From Dehalococcoidia bacterium (GTDB taxonomy: Bacteria; Chloroflexota; Dehalococcoidia; SAR202; UBA826): DNA of 9,788 bases. Within the stretch, counting starts at the first letter, position 1; every line of letters begins with the position of its first letter. The stretch covers positions 1 through 9,788 of the forward strand of contig DTSF01000196.1 in NCBI GenBank assembly GCA_012965485.1. The letters are read 5' to 3'. A model generated the notes under the pieces. That model was not told the origin of the DNA. It saw nothing but the letters and a program-made list of their open reading frames with translations, and did no database searches. Shown in pieces: positions 6,244 to 9,788 of the stretch. Made by a program: the position numbers and the translations under genes.

Positions 6244-8721
6244 TTGAGTCTTTTGAAATTTGTCGAAGTAGCAGTAGATTCACCGGGTTCTGGAAATAGA
6301 ACCTTTACTTACTCGATGCCGGTAGGGCTCATCTTGGAACTAGGTCACTCTGTAATTGTGCCTTTTGGTAATCAGACCAAACAGGGGATAATTTTCGGGT
6401 TTTCAGACACATCTGATTTGGATTCAGTCCGTAAGGTATTAGAACTCACAGACAGTAACCCTTTAATTGACCCGATCCGATTGGAGTTAGCCCGTTGGAT
6501 CAGCCAACAATATTTTTGTACTTTATTTCAGGCCTGTTCCCTAATGTTTCCCCCAGGCGCCAGGAAACGTAAATCTGTCTGGTTGTCTGTGGCCAGTGGG
6601 GTTGAGATATCAGAACTGAAATTTGGTGAATTCCAAACCTCAATTCTCAAATATTTGTCGTCTAGAAACTCCGCACAATTAGAGAAGGTCATTGCCCATT
6701 TCGGAGAAAGAGCACGGCGGTCAGTTAGCCGGCTTATTGAAAAACAGGTAGTGGTTCCGACTGTAAAAGAATCCTCAGTTAAAGTTCGGGTGAAATATGA
6801 AAAGTTAGGTAAGATAACCAAATCCGGCAAGTTAGCTTTAATGGAGGGGAAACTACTAAAAGCCCCGAAGCAATTGGTCGCTTTAACTTACCTATCTAAT
6901 GACGAAGATACCATACGTAGAATGGCTATACTGAGGAGCAAATTCGGTTCTTCTTCTATTAATTCATTAATATCCAAGGGTTATTTGCACCAAGAGCAAC
7001 TCGAAGTCGAGAGGGATCCTCTCAACGGTAAACTGTATGCACCTGCTCAACCGGTTAATCTTTCGGATTCACAAACTTACGCTTTAGAACAAATATACGA
7101 ATTGATAGAGAAGCCTTCGATAAAGACCAGAGCCGTACTTCTCCATGGTGTTACTGGTAGTGGTAAGACTGAAGTGTATCTGGAAGCCGTGTCCTTGTGC
7201 ATTTCCCAAGGGAAAAGTTCATTGGTGCTTGTCCCAGAAATTGCATTGACCCCCCAAACCATAGAACGGTTTTCTTCCAGGTTTCCAGGAAAAATAGCAG
7301 TTCTGCATAGCGGACTGACAGTAGGGGAACGGTTTGACCAGTGGAGGAAGATCAAAGCCAATGAATATCAGGTTGTGATCGGATCAAGAAGCTCCATATT
7401 TGCCCCTTTGAGTAACTTAGGCTTGATCATAATTGACGAGGAACATGAATGGACTTATAAACAGAATGACGGGGTGCCTAGGTATCATGCTAGAGATGTT
7501 GCGATGCAATTAGCAGGATTAACATCAGCGGCTGTGATTTTAGGGTCAGCCTCCCCAGATATTGAATCCTATCTGCGAGCCAAGCGGGGAAGATATCGCC
7601 TGGTAGAGCTAAATCAAAGATATAGGCCTACTGTAAATGGCACCTCAGGTAGAGACGGTAGATTGCTAGCCGAGGTCAATATTGTGGATATGAGGGCTGA
7701 GTTAAAGAGTGGTAACAATGACATTTTCAGCAGGCAATTAATAGCCGAGTTGGAAAGCACCATCAATAACGGGAATCAAGCTATTTTTTTTATAAACAAA
7801 AGAGGATTCTCTTCCTTTGTTCAATGCAATAGCTGTGGGTACGTGGCCAAGTGTAGAAATTGTGATGTGTCGCTCACATTTCATGCGGAATCCCAATTGC
7901 TAATTTGCCACTACTGTGCCCAAAAGAGAAGGAATATTGAAAACTGTCTAGAGTGTCGCAGCGATTCTATTGGAAGGTACGGTGTGGGTACCCAACTTGT
8001 GACCGAAAAACTTAATAAATTGTACCCCGATGTGGTTATTGATAGATGGGACAGTGATGCCATAACCAGACATTCTCACTATGGGGAGCTTTTGGATAGG
8101 TTCAGATCAGGACAATCTCAAATTGTTGTTGGCACGCAGTTAATATCAAAAGGGCATCATTTGCCTAATGTGACGTTAGTAGGTGTTGTATCGGCTGATG
8201 TAGGGCTTGGTTTGCCGGATTTCAGGGCATCGGAGCGAGTATTTCAAACTTTGTGCCAAGTGGCTGGTAGAGCAGGGAGAGGCGTGGAGGAAGGCAAAGT
8301 TATTATTCAAACATATCAGCCAGACCATTACGCCATAAAAACTGCTGCTACGCAGAATTATCAGTCTTTTTTTGATATAGAATCTAAGAATAGGCGCAAC
8401 CATGTTCAGCCACCTTATAGCAAAATAATTAGATTGCTTAGGCAAGATGTGGATGACATTTCAGGGCAGAGAGAGGCTGAACAGCTAGCTAAGCTATTGG
8501 GAGAACAAAAACAGGTATGGGGATTGTCTGATACCGAAATTCTTGGTCCCACCCAAGCTTTCCCAAGTCGAGTTAGAGGTCGATACAGATGGCAACTTAT
8601 ATTAAGAGGTCCAAACCCTCGCACTTTGTTAGAAACAATAAGTCTACCCGGTGTTTCTGATGAACGTAGGTCTATGAAAAGAGGATGGGTATTGGATGTG
8701 GATTCTTATCTGTCAATCTAG
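6244..8721 (+). CDS. priA: Primosomal protein N' (replication restart helicase PriA)
   Basis: 3'-to-5' DNA helicase that binds stalled or collapsed forks and reloads the replicative helicase. The 825-residue product contains: an N-terminal 3'-DNA-binding domain (about 1-105, KFVEVAVDSP, DPIRLELARWISQQYFC, PPG); a winged-helix region with more variable sequence (about 110-270); Walker A GVTGSGKTE (302-310); the DEEH box (398-401); and GSASPDIES (434-442). Eight cysteines form the zinc-binding pair: C528, C531, C537, C540, C555, C558, C568, C571. The helicase C domain has GTQLISKGHHLPNVTLVG (630-647) and QVAGRAGRG (672-680). All motifs are intact. TTG 6244 is taken as start. The preceding bases are G-rich (ACGGGG) but do not give an ideal site; TTG 6253 is an alternative. 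A weak TATACT at 6206-6211 could be a -10 box. Confidence 0.97.
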   Translation: MSLLKFVEVAVDSPGSGNRTFTYSMPVGLILELGHSVIVPFGNQTKQGIIFGFSDTSDLDSVRKVLELTDSNPLIDPIRLELARWISQQYFCTLFQACSLMFPPGARKRKSVWLSVASGVEISELKFGEFQTSILKYLSSRNSAQLEKVIAHFGERARRSVSRLIEKQVVVPTVKESSVKVRVKYEKLGKITKSGKLALMEGKLLKAPKQLVALTYLSNDEDTIRRMAILRSKFGSSSINSLISKGYLHQEQLEVERDPLNGKLYAPAQPVNLSDSQTYALEQIYELIEKPSIKTRAVLLHGVTGSGKTEVYLEAVSLCISQGKSSLVLVPEIALTPQTIERFSSRFPGKIAVLHSGLTVGERFDQWRKIKANEYQVVIGSRSSIFAPLSNLGLIIIDEEHEWTYKQNDGVPRYHARDVAMQLAGLTSAAVILGSASPDIESYLRAKRGRYRLVELNQRYRPTVNGTSGRDGRLLAEVNIVDMRAELKSGNNDIFSRQLIAELESTINNGNQAIFFINKRGFSSFVQCNSCGYVAKCRNCDVSLTFHAESQLLICHYCAQKRRNIENCLECRSDSIGRYGVGTQLVTEKLNKLYPDVVIDRWDSDAITRHSHYGELLDRFRSGQSQIVVGTQLISKGHHLPNVTLVGVVSADVGLGLPDFRASERVFQTLCQVAGRAGRGVEEGKVIIQTYQPDHYAIKTAATQNYQSFFDIESKNRRNHVQPPYSKIIRLLRQDVDDISGQREAEQLAKLLGEQKQVWGLSDTEILGPTQAFPSRVRGRYRWQLILRGPNPRTLLETISLPGVSDERRSMKRGWVLDVDSYLSI

Positions 8722-8774
8722 TTACTTTGGGTGGTATTGTTGGTGTCCAAATTAAATAATCTGACTGAACTGCT

Positions 8775-8783
8775 TGGTATAAT
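8775..8783 (+). promoter_or_regulatory. Extended -10 promoter for prfB
   Basis: TGGTATAAT: a perfect TATAAT preceded by the TGn extension, with no good -35 box 16-18 bases upstream, which is the usual form of an extended -10 promoter. Transcription would start about 48 bases before the prfB ATG. It lies in the 116-base gap after priA, so prfB need not depend on priA transcription. Confidence 0.5.
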
Positions 8784-8837
8784 TAGCTTCTAGTGGCCAC
8801 ATATGCTTTTCAAAAACTGTTTGGAGAGGAACCCCCG

Positions 8838-9788
8838 ATGCAAGAGTTGAAAACTGCTTTGTTCGATCTGAGAAAAAAGGTTTCTGACCTACTGGTGCGT
8901 CTTTGACCTTCCTTCAAAGGAACGAAAAATAAAAGAATTGGAAGAGGAATCGATAGTCCCAAATTTTTGGGAAGATTCCACTAATGCCCAGTCCAAAATG
9001 AAAACTTTGGCAACATTAAATAATCAAGTTGCTGTGTGGAAAGGGATTCAAGAACAGATAGTGACGAATCTGGAATTGCTGGAACTGGCAAATTTAGAGA
9101 ATGATTCAAGCTTTTTGGATGAAATACGCTTGGAGACTGATCAAATAGAAAAAAACGTTGAAGAGGAGGAATTTACCCTTACCCTCTCAGGTGAACACGA
9201 CCAACTTGATGCCATATTAGCCTTGCATGCGGGGGCAGGAGGCGTTGATTCTCAGGATTGGGCTTCTATGTTAGCCCGTATGTATACCAGATGGTGCGAT
9301 CGGAAAGGGTTTGGTTGTGAAGTTTTAGATGTTTCTCACGGGGAAGAATCTGGTATAAAAAGTGTGGTGCTACAAATAACTGGCCACTATGCATACGGTC
9401 ATCTCAAAGCGGAAAAAGGAGTTCATAGACTCGTCCGAATTTCCCCATTTGATAATAACCACGCTAGGCACACCTCATTTGCTCTCGCTGAAGTTATCCC
9501 AAAAATGGATGAAGGTGCAGACGTCGGAATTAATGCAGATGATTTGAGGGTGGATGTATATAGAGCCGGAGGCCATGGCGGACAGAGTGTTCAGAAAAAC
9601 TCAACAGCTATACGGATAACTCATGAACCTACCGGCATAGTTGTAACATGTCAAAATGAAAGATCCCAGCGCCAAAACAGAGAAATAGCTATGCGAATAT
9701 TAGCTTCTCGCTTGGCGGAGTTAGAAAGAGAGAGAAAAGATAAAGAAATATCGGATTTGAAAGGTGATCATGTTTCTGCCGAGTGGGG
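8838..9788 (+). CDS. prfB: Peptide chain release factor 2, programmed frameshift, 3' truncated
   Basis: Recognises UAA and UGA stops and triggers peptide release. ATG 8838 has GGAGAGG (8823-8829) eight bases upstream. The first 22 codons end at an in-frame TGA (8904-8906). The frame then shifts +1 at CTT and stays open from GAC 8905 to the window edge: 316 residues in all, about 45 short of the E. coli length. The second part carries the stop-codon reading tripeptide SPF (202-204) and the catalytic GGQ (247-249). Each is offset by three from E. coli (205-207, 250-252), confirming that the two frames make one protein. GGQ is preceded by RAGGH; the residue matching E. coli Thr246 is Ala243, as in most bacteria. 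The N-terminal part is a helical, Glu-rich domain 1. It is a functional recoded gene, not a pseudogene. Confidence 0.96.
8894..8907 (+). promoter_or_regulatory. prfB +1 programmed frameshift site
   Basis: Shine-Dalgarno-like GGTG (8894-8897), three bases, then CTT TGA C (8901-8907). This is the RF2 autoregulatory cassette. When RF2 is scarce, the ribosome pauses at the poorly read UGAC stop, the internal Shine-Dalgarno element pushes it, and tRNA-Leu slips from CUU to UUU in the +1 frame. The three-base spacing equals that of E. coli. The element is weaker here (GGTG rather than AGGGGG). TGA is codon 23 versus 26 in E. coli. Confidence 0.93.

Noticed and set aside
8726..8751. Inverted repeat TTTGG/CCAAA just after priA
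   Set aside because: Only five pairs around a 16-base loop and no T-run; not distinguishable from chance.
8838..8906. prfB as a pseudogene because of an early in-frame stop
   Set aside because: The stop sits in the exact CTT TGA C recoding context with correct spacing, and the downstream frame is intact with SPF and GGQ at the expected offsets.
1..9788. Mobile elements, CRISPR repeats, tRNA or rRNA genes
   Set aside because: No transposase or integrase motifs, spaced direct repeats, cloverleaf-like segments or rRNA sequence were seen on reading through.

Overview
The window reads as an ordinary chromosomal stretch of a fairly A/T-rich bacterium. It holds housekeeping and envelope genes plus two easily missed small redox genes. 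There are no mobile elements, CRISPR arrays, tRNAs or rRNAs that I can see. Protein style (a stand-alone short MetF, L19 ending [21 protein letters not shown]2 with a VQKNSTAIR segment, free-standing desulforedoxins) suggests Chloroflexota, perhaps a Dehalococcoidia/SAR202-type lineage. That is an impression from memory of these families, not a computed placement.

Left part (1-2043): the 3' part of a methylenetetrahydrofolate reductase gene (+) is followed by a near-consensus sigma-70-type promoter (747-775). The promoter leads into two tandem mini-genes of 38 and 47 codons (814-930 and 973-1116). Both have the desulforedoxin iron-site spacing CxxC-x15-CC. Lipoyl synthase (lipA, -) converges on this pair.

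Middle part (2186-5588): a tight + strand cluster runs RumA-type RNA m5U methyltransferase, Maf nucleotide pyrophosphatase, tatB, tatC. The last three are only 4-6 bases apart. An unmarked 57-codon tatA lies on the opposite strand at 5415-5588 and converges on tatC. A complete twin-arginine translocase (TatA, TatB, TatC) is therefore encoded here, split over two transcripts.

Right part (5820-9788): rplS (ribosomal protein L19), priA (replication-restart helicase) and prfB (release factor 2), all +. prfB is in two frames joined by the classic autoregulatory +1 programmed frameshift (CTT TGA C at 8901-8907, with a Shine-Dalgarno-like GGTG three bases upstream). It runs off the right edge.

No previously undescribed multi-gene system is evident. 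The most interesting items are the paired desulforedoxin-like genes under their own strong promoter, the split tat locus with its small antisense-strand tatA, the Maf C-terminal extension carrying a CxxC, and the prfB recoding site.
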